Below are positions 37,905 to 46,263 of a DNA stretch of 64,000 nucleotides, in pieces (within the stretch, counting starts at the first letter, position 1; the number at the start of each line of letters is the position of its first letter). The notes beneath the pieces were generated by a model. It was given only the letters and a program-made list of their open reading frames with translations. It was not told the origin of the DNA and did not search any database. Source of the DNA: Tahibacter soli (GTDB taxonomy: Bacteria > Pseudomonadota > Gammaproteobacteria > Xanthomonadales > Rhodanobacteraceae); contig NZ_JAOVZO020000001.1 of the NCBI RefSeq assembly GCF_025717065.2, positions 62,001-126,000 on the forward strand, given 5' to 3'. A program made the position numbers and the translations under genes.

Positions 37905-37928
37905 GAAGCCCGCCGATTGACGGGCTTC
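37905..37928 (-). terminator. Terminator after higA
   Basis: Read on the minus strand, GAAGCCCG and CGGGCTTC form an 8-bp stem with an 8-base loop, followed by GTTTATT. It lies 14 bases after the higA stop codon. Confidence 0.7.
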
Positions 37929-37942
37929 AGAATTCGATGGTG

Positions 37943-38224
37943 TTACGCGATCTTGTAGATGGGTTCGACGTGTTCCTTGAACTCTCTTTCGGCATGCCAG
38001 ATGTCGTACTGAGCCTGCATCGAAAGCCAGAATCCAGGAGTCGTTCCCAATGCCTTGCTAAGCCGAATATCCATTTCTGCGCTGACGCTAGCTCGTCCGT
38101 TGACGACGCGTGACAGCGCCGGCCTGGTGACGCCAAGCCTTTCGGCCGCGTCAACGAGAGTGGTTTCGCTCAGCCACTCGGCGAGAATCTCGCCCGGGTG
38201 GGGCGGATTGTGCATGCGGCTCAT
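37943..38224 (-). CDS. higA: HigA-type antitoxin
   Basis: A 93-residue antitoxin of the HigA family with an XRE helix-turn-helix: PPHPGEILAEWLSE, then LVDAAERLGVTRPALSRVVNGRASVS, ending with the GTTPGFWLSMQAQYDIW block typical of HigA. It binds and neutralises the toxin encoded upstream and represses the operon. ATG 38224 (MSRMHNPPHPGE) matches the family start; the frame extends upstream to 38248. The toxin-first order is characteristic of higBA. Confidence 0.9.
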   Translation of the reverse strand: MSRMHNPPHPGEILAEWLSETTLVDAAERLGVTRPALSRVVNGRASVSAEMDIRLSKALGTTPGFWLSMQAQYDIWHAEREFKEHVEPIYKIA

Positions 38225-38284
38225 AGTCCTCTCTTCTCTCTGCTTCATCTTCTAGTAGTGGGATCGATCGGAAGGTTCGCTGGG

Positions 38285-38563
38285 TTAGTGATAGTCCTGA
38301 TAGTCGACGAGGATGGCGTCTGTTCCTTCAAACCTGAACGTAAGTCGCCAGTTTCCATTGACTGTTACGGACCAGTGGTCGGCGAGCTTTCCCTTGAGCT
38401 TGTGGAGCTTCCAATTCGGGACATCCATGTCGTTTGGACCGGAAGCGTTGTCGAGAGCGGCCAATTGCCTCCGAAGCTTCGTCGCGTGCGCCGGTTGAAT
38501 CTTGGCGGTGCTTCCAGTCTGGAAGAACTGGCGCAGTCCTTTGTGTTCCCAGCTCTTGATCAT
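38285..38563 (-). CDS. higB: HigB-type toxin (RelE superfamily mRNA interferase)
   Basis: A 92-residue RelE/HigB-fold toxin, predicted to cleave mRNA in the ribosome. The family landmarks are present: IKSWEHKGLRQFF at the start, KLRRQLAALDNA, then WKLHKLKGKLADHWSVTVNGNWRLTFRF and a final VDYQDYH. It is the first gene of the operon, 60 bases before higA. The start lies immediately downstream of a palindromic AT-rich operator-like site. Confidence 0.9.
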   Translation of the reverse strand: MIKSWEHKGLRQFFQTGSTAKIQPAHATKLRRQLAALDNASGPNDMDVPNWKLHKLKGKLADHWSVTVNGNWRLTFRFEGTDAILVDYQDYH

Positions 38564-38565
38564 CT

Positions 38566-38589
38566 GTATAGCGTATAGTTACGGTATAC
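38566..38589 (-). promoter_or_regulatory. higB: Likely higBA promoter/operator
   Basis: Three GTATA-type half-sites in 24 bases (GTATAGCGTATAG, then ACGGTATAC) form overlapping inverted and direct repeats directly before the higB ATG. They supply a TATAC-like -10 element. Autorepression by HigA at such a site is the known behaviour of the family; the binding itself is inferred. Confidence 0.55.
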
Positions 38590-39220
38590 GAATCATGGCG
38601 TGCATATGCACAGATTGCAAGAACTGGCGGTAAGTTCGCTTGTTGCTCGCTCAGACAATCCCGCGCGAGATAGACGAGCATGCGAAATCTTCCGTGAGAT
38701 GTGGCTCACGGAACGAGACGAATCGAAGTTGCAGAAGAAGCTGGAGCCATCTACGCAGCGGGCTTTTTTGCGAGGGGCTATCGCGACTGCGCGACAAGGG
38801 TCGCGACGAGCGGTGTAGAACAATCCGAACGACCGATCCACGAACCCCGCCCTGAGCGGCGGAAATTGGACACCCGGAATTTGCCTGAGCCGCGGGGACC
38901 AAGACTCGCGGAGGTAAAACGACTGGCGAAACTGGCGGATTCTGCCCGTCCGCGACTGCCACGAACCCACCGGTCGGCAGCTGCGCCAGATCGGTGTACT
39001 TCGCCGGCATCGGCCTGAGCCGACACTCGTGCGACTTCACCGGCTGCCGGCCACGAGGCCGGTCGATACCCAACCTTGGGCAGTGGCAGCTCACCGGCCG
39101 AAAGGGCCGCGTTTCGAACGCGACCCATGGCAGCATTCCCGCCCGTTTGTCGTTCGACCTGTCAGGCCCATTCGCCTCTCGAGAGCGCCGGGCTTCAATC
39201 CATCGTCGGGAGAAATCTGC
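38590..39220. other. About 630 bases without a supported gene
   Basis: Several overlapping frames exist on both strands, but none resembles a known protein and none has a good ribosome site. The only mildly coding-like one is 38600-38818 (+, 72 codons, containing DRRACEIFREMWLTERDESK). The rest looks like intergenic sequence with Arg/Pro-rich translations in all frames. Confidence 0.5.
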
Positions 39221-39958
39221 ATGCGTTGCGCTGTTCGTCTTTTGCTGGGAATGCCGTTGCTGTCGGAGTCGGCAGTGCGCTGGCCGCGATTGTGCCGTCG
39301 CCGGCCCAGGTGGATTTCCGGGACCAAGCCGTCAACACCACCAGTGAGCCGATGGCGACGACGTTCACGAACACGGGCAGCCAGGCTGAGACCGTAACGG
39401 CCGTGTCGGCGGTCACCCTGGACGCCTTTGCGCGCGTCGGCGGCACCTGCGGCGAGCCGCCCTTTTGCCCTCGCGCCGCAAGCCAGCTGCACGATCGAGC
39501 ACACCTTCACGCCCTACTCGGTCCAGGCCTACTACGGTTATGCCCACCTCACGCTGGCCGGGGGGCGCGTCGACTACGGGCTGGCCGGTCAAGGCAACGT
39601 GGCATACCTGGAAATCGTGCCGTCGAGCCTGAGTTTCTTTCCCGTGCCGGCGGGCGCGATCTCGGACGAGCTGACGGTCTATCTGAGAAACACCCGGCCC
39701 GTGGGAATGGTGGTCACGCGAATCCTCGTGCTCGGCCCGGATGTCGACGCCTTCGTGCGCACGGGCGGCAGCTGCCCTGACCAGACGCCGTTCCCCTGGG
39801 CTGCCATCGCGTCGTGCACGATGACCTACCGGTTCGTGCCCGATCACGTCGGACCGCACTCGATGAGCGTGAGCATCTACGGCTCCGGCAGCTTTGGCTT
39901 TGGGCTGAGCGGTGACGGTTTGCCGGAAGTACCCCTGTTCGTCGACGGCTTCGAGTAG
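39221..39958 (+). pseudogene. Exported choice-of-anchor D protein, broken by two frameshifts (decayed or misassembled paralogue of 46264-47028)
   Basis: The conceptual product (245 residues) parallels the intact protein at 46264: a signal peptide MRCAVRLLLGMPLLS, then VPSPAQVDFRDQAV, repeats with GGTCGEPPF, ASCTIEHTFTPYS and SLSFFPVPAG, and the tail EVPLFVDGFE. It needs a missing base near 39265 (TCGGAG where TCGGGAG would keep frame) and the loss of one T in the T4 run 39471-39474. The two shifts cancel. Only the part from ~39428 onward is open in one frame (176 codons). Proteins of this type carry Ig-like ASH/HYDIN-type repeats. Confidence 0.7.
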
Positions 39959-40393
39959 CTGTTGACTGTGTGTGCATCTGCCGCTCCATGAAGCGCGGGG
40001 CAAACGGCGGATGACTTTGGAGGTATCTTCTCTGTCGCATCCCGCGGTATCGCCCGGCAGCTCGCGACGGGCGAAGAATTCCGTTGCCGCGGCGAGCAAC
40101 GGAACGAATGCGAGTTTTTCGCAAGCTTCTCGCCCGGTAACTTTTGCCGAAAGTATACATATCTTGACGCCTTCCCCTGTTCCCACCGCCGGCGCCGAGA
40201 TCGGCGTTCGTGGTCCGGGGACGCACATGCGCTGAACGCGGGCGACTTTTTCAACGCTACGACGCCTGCGCGGCACGCAGTGGACGACCCTGGTTCGTCG
40301 GCCGGCGAGCGCAGCAAGATCCGAAAAGCGGGTGCGAGGAATGTCCCGATGACGACAGTTGGATCGGCGACTGCGACAACTCCGGAGATTCCT
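39959..40393. other. Intergenic stretch containing a decayed Excalibur-protein copy
   Basis: Apart from the Excalibur remnant at 40013-40124 nothing gene-like is supported. Bases 40041-40170 are clearly related to 47441-47590, both sharing GGTATCGCCCGGCAGCTCGC, and the similarity continues into the upstream region of the intact gene. Confidence 0.6.
40013..40124 (-). pseudogene. N-terminal remnant of an Excalibur-domain exported peptide
   Basis: Read on the minus strand from TTG 40124, the sequence matches the start of the intact gene at 47208-47516. The shared part corresponds to LAF, the hydrophobic signal and FARRELPGDTA. One extra A (A5 at 40115-40119 against A4 in the intact copy) breaks the frame, the start codon is TTG rather than GTG, and the whole cysteine-rich Excalibur part is missing. 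It lies downstream of the broken anchor-D gene just as the intact pair is arranged. Confidence 0.6.
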
Positions 40394-41311
40394 ATGCGCT
40401 GGGCTCTGATTCTCTTCATTTCTATGGCGCTGGTTGCGTCGACCGGCTGTGGACCCGCGATTCGTGGCGGCCCTCCCTCGACGCTCGATGCACCGATCGA
40501 CGATGGCGGCGGCACCCCATCCGAAATGCAGCTGTCGGCGGCAGGCAGCGAACTCCTGGCCGCGGACACAGATGCCGAGCGCAACGACGTGCTCGCGAGG
40601 CGTCTCGTCCTGATCGATCAGGTGTACGAGGTCTATATCTCGGACCTCCGCAGAGACAAGGCCGTAATGGACTTGGCAACGGGTCTGGCGGGACTCGCCA
40701 TCGGAGTCGCCGGTACCCTGACCGACGGCGTTACGGCGAAGACCAACTATGCGGCGGCCGGCACGTTGTTGTCTGGAGGGGTTGCGATAGTCGACCAGAC
40801 GCTCTTCTACGAGCAGACGGTGCTTGCGCTGGTTTCTGCGATGGATGCGAATCGCGCACAGGTGCGGCTGTCCATCGAAAAGAGCATGGCCAAAAGTATC
40901 GTCGAGTATCCCGGCCGCAACGCTTTTCGCGACCTCCAGGCATACGAGCGTGCGGGCACGCTGCTCGCGGCCATCGCCTATGTGGGTGCGACGGCGAGCG
41001 GCATTCAGTCGGATGCCGAGGCGGAGCTGAAGAACGTTCGCGACATCGTGAAGCTGACCCCGCAGCAAATCGACCTCAAGGCGTGTTCGACGCGAAGCCT
41101 GTTCGCAACGAACCCGAAACGGACGGCGCCGGCGCTTCTGCAAGTTGCCGAGGCGCTTGGCGTGGACGTTCCAGACGCGGACAAGTCGGACGCCACCAAG
41201 ATCGCCGCTCAACTGCGTTCGTGGAATCGCGATACCGATGCTGCAGGCGTCGCGAGGCTCAACAAGGCACTCGCCGATGCCAGTGTCCTCATCGATTGCA
41301 CGGCACGGTGA
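40394..41311 (+). CDS. Putative lipoprotein of unknown function
   Basis: A 305-residue protein with a lipoprotein signal: MRWALILFISMALVASTGC, lipobox ASTGC with Cys19 lipidated. The mature part is helical and rich in Ala and Asp, with two hydrophobic glycine/alanine segments (VMDLATGLAGLAIGVAGTLTDGV and GTLLSGGVAIVD) that could be amphipathic or membrane-associated. A conserved-looking YPGRNAFRDLQAYERAGTLL follows. No family was recognised. ATG 40394 is chosen for its lipobox and the GGAG upstream; the frame is open to 40280. The next gene starts 28 bases later with a good ribosome site, so the two are probably one operon. Confidence 0.78.
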   Translation: MRWALILFISMALVASTGCGPAIRGGPPSTLDAPIDDGGGTPSEMQLSAAGSELLAADTDAERNDVLARRLVLIDQVYEVYISDLRRDKAVMDLATGLAGLAIGVAGTLTDGVTAKTNYAAAGTLLSGGVAIVDQTLFYEQTVLALVSAMDANRAQVRLSIEKSMAKSIVEYPGRNAFRDLQAYERAGTLLAAIAYVGATASGIQSDAEAELKNVRDIVKLTPQQIDLKACSTRSLFATNPKRTAPALLQVAEALGVDVPDADKSDATKIAAQLRSWNRDTDAAGVARLNKALADASVLIDCTAR

Positions 41312-41339
41312 AAGACGATCTTTCTCATAGGAGACGACG

Positions 41340-41636
41340 ATGTACTATCGAACCATTCCGACAAATCTCAACGTCGCCGACATCACGCTGTTGATAACCG
41401 GCGAAGAGGCGGGCGGATCGAAGTTCGTTGAAAACAAAGTGACGTTCCTCAAGACATCGGCCAGCAAGAGCGGCGCCGTCAAAAACATGGCCAAGTTCAT
41501 CGAGCTCGATGACAGCATTCCGCCGCCGCCGGTGGTCATCGTCAACGGCGATGCGGCGCCCGCCGGCAAGGCGCTGCAATGGACCGGTCCCATGCTCGTG
41601 AAGGGCACGATGACTATCGTCGAGCTCTACCGCTGA
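41340..41636 (+). CDS. Hypothetical protein cotranscribed with the lipoprotein
   Basis: A 98-residue soluble protein without signal peptide. The sequence is beta-strand-like (YYRTIPTNLNVADITLLITGEE, then KVTFLKTSASKSG) with a DDSIPPPPVVIVNGD proline segment before a last strand MTIVELYR. I do not recognise the family. AGGAGACG directly precedes ATG 41340. The short distance to the lipoprotein gene suggests that they act together, but no role can be read from the sequence. Confidence 0.72.
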   Translation: MYYRTIPTNLNVADITLLITGEEAGGSKFVENKVTFLKTSASKSGAVKNMAKFIELDDSIPPPPVVIVNGDAAPAGKALQWTGPMLVKGTMTIVELYR

Positions 41637-41713
41637 AGACGTCAGGTTTGCGAGAGGGTGCCGCGCGGTGAATCGCGCTTCGCCCTCTTTGCGACGGCTC
41701 GACAAGGTGCGCC

Positions 41714-41863
41714 TCATTTTCCGCCGCGAACAGACGAAACCGATGTACGGGCCCACTTCTTTACCTCGTCGTCGAGACGGGCGAGATCTTGCGTCGCGGC
41801 TTTGAGTGCCTTCGAGTCACGTGCCTCCCGCGTGCCTTCGAGATCCCGGATCTCGGCCTGCAT
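41714..41863 (-). CDS. Small acidic/basic helical ORF (49 residues), possibly a gene remnant
   Basis: On the minus strand the frame ending at 41714 reads MQAEIRDLEGTREARD, then SKALKAATQDLARLDDEVKK and WARTSVSSVRGGK. It is a charged heptad-like helix with composition typical of real protein. The frame is open for about 27 further codons upstream (including AAPRYFFAKLAYAA) without an ATG, GTG or TTG, so it may be the tail of a longer, lost gene. It is convergent with the 98-residue gene. Confidence 0.35.
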   Translation of the reverse strand: MQAEIRDLEGTREARDSKALKAATQDLARLDDEVKKWARTSVSSVRGGK

Positions 41864-42031
41864 GGCCGCATACGCCAGCTTTGCAAAAAAGTACCGGGGC
41901 GCGGCCGAATCATGCGCAAGACACCGGGTGCCGAGCGTACGGATTCGACGCGATTAACTTCCTGTTTACACCGGAAATCCGTACTTTTCTTCTCCCGGGC
42001 GCCTCGAAGCCGGCAGCCCTCGGAGAATTGC

Positions 42032-44482
42032 GTGAAGGTAACCCCGTGCCGTTGCCGGCTGTTCCTCGCGCTGGCGTTCGCCTGCGCCTGCGCGCGGGCG
42101 CAAGTCGGCGTCTCGCCGCGCTTTGACGCCGACTACGTGCTGTCGCCGCGCGGCGCGCAGCCCGACGGCGGCGTGCGCGTATACGACTACGGCGCATTCG
42201 CCCTGTGGCGTCTCGACGCGGCCGGCCGCAAGCGCTCGCCTGGCGCCGAGCGTCGCATCGACCTGCCGTCCGGCTGGTTCGTGCCGCGCGCGGACGATGC
42301 GAAGCGCTCGGCGACGCCGGTCGGAACTGGCGTCTACGTCGTGCAATTCGTCGGTCCGATCGTCGACGAGTGGCTCGCCGACCTGCGTCGCGCCGGTGCC
42401 CAACCGTTGCAGTACGTCGGCGAAGACGCCTATCTCGTCGTCGCCGACGCGAAGGCCGGGGTCGCACTCGCGCAGGCGGCCGAACGCGGCGAGCCGATGC
42501 GCTACAGCGCGCCGCTCGCGGCCGATCGCAAGATCGCGCCGAATGCAGCGCAATATGCCGGAGCGCATCCGCAGGCGCGCCTGCGCGTGACCGTCGTCGT
42601 CGCCGACCACGCCAACGCCGCCGCAACGCGCGACCGCATCCGCGCGATGGACGCGACGGCGGGCGAGCGCCGATGGAGCGACCTGCGCGGCATGCACGCG
42701 CTCGACATCGACGTTCCGGCATCGCGCGTCGCCGACATCGCCGCCCTCGCCGACGTCGTCACGATCGGCCTGCACACGCAGCGGCGCGCGTTCGACGAGA
42801 AGCAGACACAGATCATGGCCGGCGCGTTCAACGCGGCGCGCACCGCACCGGCGGCGCCCGGTTATCGCGAGTGGCTCGAGTCGCTCGGCTTTTCGACGAA
42901 TCCGGCCGACTATCCGATTCTGGCCGTCGTCGACGACGGCATCGGCGACGGCACGACCGTCGCCGGTGCGGGTGATCCGAACTTCACCACGAACGGCGCC
43001 GGCATCGAGTCGCGCATCGTCTACGCGCGCAGCTGTTATGGCCACGTGCCCGCCAGCCGGCGCGGCCACGGCCATCTCAATGCATCGATCGCGGCGGGTT
43101 ACGACGACCGCAGCGGCTTTCCGTATCGCGACCCCGACGGCTTTCGCCGCGCCGAAGGCGTCAATCCGTGGGCGCGTCTGGCGAACATCCAGATACTCGA
43201 GCCCGGCTACAACACGTGTACCGAGGAGGACGGCGAGATCGGCGTGCAGGCGGCCCAGGGCGTGCGCATCTCGACGAATTCGTGGGGCTCGGCCGAGATG
43301 GCGCCGGACCTGTGGCAAGCGTACGACGACCGTTCGCGCGCCTACGACATCGCCACGCGCGACGCCACGCCTTCGACCGCGGGCCATCAGCCGATCACGT
43401 TCGTGTTCGCCGCCGGCAACCATGGCCCCGGACCGCACTCGGTCGCATCGCCCGCGAACGCGAAGAACGTCGTCGCGGTGGGCGCGTCGGAGAACGTCCG
43501 CCCGGCCGACGAGGACGGTCCGTGGATCGATCCGCGCTGCACCGACGGCCCGTTCGTCGCCGACAACGCGATGGACATCTGGGCGCTGTCGTCGCGCGGC
43601 CCGGCGATCGGCGGCCGCGTGAAGCCCGAGCTCGTCGTACCGGGCGTGCGCATCCAGGGCAGTGCGAGCACGTCGCCGGAGTACGACGGACAGAGCGTCT
43701 GCCAGAAATACCATCCGGACCACCAGACCGAACTGACCGTCGCGAACGGCACGAGCCTCGCGGCGCCGGCGGTCGCGGGCGCCGCGACGCTGCTGTACCG
43801 GTTTCTCGAGACGAGGCTCCTGCGCGCCGAACCGAGCCCGGCGCTGATCAAGGCGTACCTCGTCGCCCACACGACCTACCTCACCGGCGAGGCCGCGAAC
43901 GACACGCTGCCGTCGCCGACCCAGGGCTACGGCATGCCCAATCTCGGTGCCGCGTTCGCAGTCACGACAGCGCGCCTGCTGATCGACCAGACGCAGGTTT
44001 TCGGCGCGCCCGGCGAAACATACGTACTGCAGGGCGCGATCGCGGACGACACGCAGCCCGTGCGCGTGGTGCTGACGTGGACCGACGCGCCGGGCGCCGT
44101 CAATGCGCAGTCGCCGTCGGTCAACGACCTCGATCTCGTGGTGCAGGCAGGCGGCGCCGAGTACCGCGGCAACCGGTTCGCCGGGCGCTGGAGCGTATCC
44201 GGCGGCGCCGCCGACGCGGTGAACAACACCGAGGCGGTCTTTCTGCTGCCCGGGACCCGCGGGCCGATCCGCGTCACCGTGGCGAGCCGCAGCGTTGCCG
44301 GCGACGGCGTTCCGGGCAACGCCGACGCGACCGACCAGGACTTCGCGCTCGTCTGCACCAACTGCACGCCGTCAACGCGCGCGAACGGTCCCGCGCCGGC
44401 GCTACGGCCGGTGCCGGCCTTGCCGCGCGCAACGGGGCCCGCGCCAATCGCCGGCGCGGCGATCGGCGAACCCGCGCGGTAG
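42032..44482 (+). CDS. Secreted subtilisin-like serine protease (S8)
   Basis: An 816-residue exported protease. The signal peptide covers residues 1-23 (VKVTPCRCRLFLALAFACACARA). A propeptide-like region follows, then the S8 catalytic domain: Asp in ILAVVDDGIGDGT, His in RRGHGHLNASIAAGYD, the oxyanion Asn region ITFVFAAGNHGPG, and Ser in NGTSLAAPAVAGAATLLYR. After it come a jelly-roll P-like domain (VLTWTDAPGA...NDLDLVV...) and a Pro/Ala-rich tail. GTG 42032 is chosen because GGAG precedes it and it yields a clean signal peptide; the frame is open from 41789. Unlike neighbouring exported proteins it lacks the DGFE-like tail. Confidence 0.9.
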   Translation: MKVTPCRCRLFLALAFACACARAQVGVSPRFDADYVLSPRGAQPDGGVRVYDYGAFALWRLDAAGRKRSPGAERRIDLPSGWFVPRADDAKRSATPVGTGVYVVQFVGPIVDEWLADLRRAGAQPLQYVGEDAYLVVADAKAGVALAQAAERGEPMRYSAPLAADRKIAPNAAQYAGAHPQARLRVTVVVADHANAAATRDRIRAMDATAGERRWSDLRGMHALDIDVPASRVADIAALADVVTIGLHTQRRAFDEKQTQIMAGAFNAARTAPAAPGYREWLESLGFSTNPADYPILAVVDDGIGDGTTVAGAGDPNFTTNGAGIESRIVYARSCYGHVPASRRGHGHLNASIAAGYDDRSGFPYRDPDGFRRAEGVNPWARLANIQILEPGYNTCTEEDGEIGVQAAQGVRISTNSWGSAEMAPDLWQAYDDRSRAYDIATRDATPSTAGHQPITFVFAAGNHGPGPHSVASPANAKNVVAVGASENVRPADEDGPWIDPRCTDGPFVADNAMDIWALSSRGPAIGGRVKPELVVPGVRIQGSASTSPEYDGQSVCQKYHPDHQTELTVANGTSLAAPAVAGAATLLYRFLETRLLRAEPSPALIKAYLVAHTTYLTGEAANDTLPSPTQGYGMPNLGAAFAVTTARLLIDQTQVFGAPGETYVLQGAIADDTQPVRVVLTWTDAPGAVNAQSPSVNDLDLVVQAGGAEYRGNRFAGRWSVSGGAADAVNNTEAVFLLPGTRGPIRVTVASRSVAGDGVPGNADATDQDFALVCTNCTPSTRANGPAPALRPVPALPRATGPAPIAGAAIGEPAR

Positions 44483-44804
44483 CGAATCGTTGTAAACAAA
44501 GAATCATTCCGCATCGAACAGCATTCTCGAACGGTTCGATGCGGTGAATTTTTGCATAGATCTTCATCGGAGGCATCCCGCGGCGTTGACCCGCACGCCT
44601 CTCCCCACCGCCGCCGCCACACGTCGAATCCGTCGGAAGGCGCGCATCTGAAATGCGTTCCTTTCGGCCGCCGCCGCCTTTGCAGAACTGCCCGGGGCCG
44701 ACCGGCGCACTTCTGCGTTGGTCTACCGACGAAAAAGCGCCACGCAGTGTCTGCGTGTCAGCCATCGGTGGTAGATTCGCGCGTTTTCGGGGGAGTACCG
44801 ATCC
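44483..44804. other. Intergenic, 320 bases: terminator then no gene
   Basis: The first part holds the terminator listed at 44509-44550. The remainder shows no supported gene. The last 30 bases contain GGGGGAG, the ribosome site of the next gene. Confidence 0.6.
44509..44550 (+). terminator. Rho-independent terminator after the subtilase gene
   Basis: Perfect 11-bp arms CCGCATCGAAC (44509-44519) and GTTCGATGCGG (44534-44544) are followed by TGAATTTTT. It lies 27 bases after the protease stop codon. Confidence 0.8.
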
Positions 44805-46034
44805 GTGCGTTTTCCGATTCTTGCTATTTGCGCCGGACTGCTGGCGCTCGGCACCGCCGCGCGCGCCGACCTGCCGCGCGTGTTCATCACCTCGACGCAG
44901 GGTTCGGCAAACCTGTCGACCTGGCCCGATGCCCACGGGCTGACCGGCCTCGAGGCCGCCGACGAAATCTGCCGCACCGCCGCCGCGCGGGGCAACCTCG
45001 CCGATCCCGCCGAATACGTCGCGTGGCTGTCGGACGACACGCGCGACGCCTACTGCCGCATCCACGGCGCGACCGGCAAGCGCGAGCACCTGTGCGAACT
45101 CGCCGCACTGCCGACCGGCGCGGGTCCGTGGTATCGCATGGACGGACTGCCGGCGCTCGATCGCGCCGAGTTCGGGTTTCCGGCGGCGCCGGCACCGGCC
45201 TACATGCCGCGGCACGTGCTGTACGACGAAACCGGCGCCGCGGTCGACGGCGAGGAGCGCTTCGCGTTCACCTCGACGCGCAGCGACGGCTCGCTGAGCC
45301 ACTTCCAGCAGAGCTGCACCAACTGGACCAGCGAATCGACCAATCTCTGGGTCGATTGGATCAGCGCTTACGATGTCGCTGCCGACATCGCGCCGTCGTC
45401 GGGCATGTGCGCCTGGCCGTCACGGCTGACCTGCCTCAAGCGCGGCGCACACGGCGATCCGCTGCCGCGCCGGCACGCCTCGACCGCGCGCATGGCGTTC
45501 ATCTCGTCGATCAAGGGCTCGGGCTATTTCGCGTCGTGGCCGGCGTCGAACGGTACGCCGGGTATCGCCGGCGGCGATCAGATCTGCCGCCGGCTCGCCG
45601 CCGACGCGTCGCTGCCGCTGCCCGACACGTACAAGGCGTTCCTGGCCGGCCTCGACGGACACGACCCGCTGCACCGCTTCGTCCACGACGGCCCGTGGTA
45701 TCGCACCGACGGCGTGCTGCTCGCGACGTCGAAAGCCGCGCTCGTCGCCGGTCCGCTGGCCTCGCCGCTGCAGATCGACGAGCACCGCAATCCCACGACC
45801 GGCTTCGTGCATCGCCCGTGGACCGGCAGCACGAGCAACGGCACCGGGAGTCCTCTGCATTGCAACGAATGGACGCAGACGCCGAACGGCACGGTCACCG
45901 GTCGGATCGGCAACAACTGGACCGCCGACGCGTCGTGGTCCGGCACCACGTTGAGCGCCTACTGCGCCAGCACCGACGCTCCGGTGTTTTGCTTCGCCGA
46001 CAACGACTCGCTGTTCGTGGACGGCCTGGAGTAA
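44805..46034 (+). CDS. Exported protein with two DUF1554/lectin-like domains and LFVDGLE tail
   Basis: A 409-residue secreted protein with a signal peptide at residues 1-21 (ending AARA-D). Two homologous halves begin RVFITSTQGSANLSTWPDAHGLTGLEAADEIC and MAFISSIKGSGYFASWPASNGTPGIAGGDQIC. They continue with YVAWLSD or YKAFLAG, WYRMDG or WYRTDG, and end in cysteine-rich strands (CTNWTSES, CNEWTQTP). This is the layout of DUF1554/C-type-lectin-like bacterial surface domains, with disulfides by the even Cys pattern. The end is DNDSLFVDGLE, of the recurrent tail type. GTG 44805 is chosen, with GGGGGAG upstream. Confidence 0.78.
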   Translation: MRFPILAICAGLLALGTAARADLPRVFITSTQGSANLSTWPDAHGLTGLEAADEICRTAAARGNLADPAEYVAWLSDDTRDAYCRIHGATGKREHLCELAALPTGAGPWYRMDGLPALDRAEFGFPAAPAPAYMPRHVLYDETGAAVDGEERFAFTSTRSDGSLSHFQQSCTNWTSESTNLWVDWISAYDVAADIAPSSGMCAWPSRLTCLKRGAHGDPLPRRHASTARMAFISSIKGSGYFASWPASNGTPGIAGGDQICRRLAADASLPLPDTYKAFLAGLDGHDPLHRFVHDGPWYRTDGVLLATSKAALVAGPLASPLQIDEHRNPTTGFVHRPWTGSTSNGTGSPLHCNEWTQTPNGTVTGRIGNNWTADASWSGTTLSAYCASTDAPVFCFADNDSLFVDGLE

Positions 46035-46212
46035 GGCGGCGGGCGGGTGCGGAACGCACCTGGACACCCCGAAAGCAACCTGCCCGGAAACCGCGACCGA
46101 CGCGAATGCGTGGACGTCCTGGGCGGGCGGATGCCCCGGATTGATCCATTCGCCCACGCTCCGTGCGGGAAATCCGATGGCAGTGTTCGCGCGTCTTCGT
46201 CGTTCAAACCAT

Positions 46213-46240
46213 AAGGCCGGTCCATTCGAGCGCCGGCCTT
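46213..46240. terminator. Terminator-like hairpin before the anchor-D gene
   Basis: Perfect 8-bp arms AAGGCCGG and CCGGCCTT with a 12-base loop lie between two co-directional genes, ending 23 bases before the ATG at 46264. It could end transcription of the upstream gene or be part of the leader. A degenerate version precedes the paralogue at 39221. Confidence 0.5.
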
Positions 46241-46263
46241 CTACGTCGCCGCGAGGAATCGGT

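Noticed and set aside
38600-38818. 72-codon plus-strand frame after the higBA promoter
   Set aside because: Part looks protein-like but there is no ribosome site, no family, and it starts inside the divergent promoter region.
41966-43870. 634-codon minus-strand frame opposite the subtilase
   Set aside because: Arg/Val/Asp-rich shadow; the subtilase carries all catalytic motifs on the other strand.
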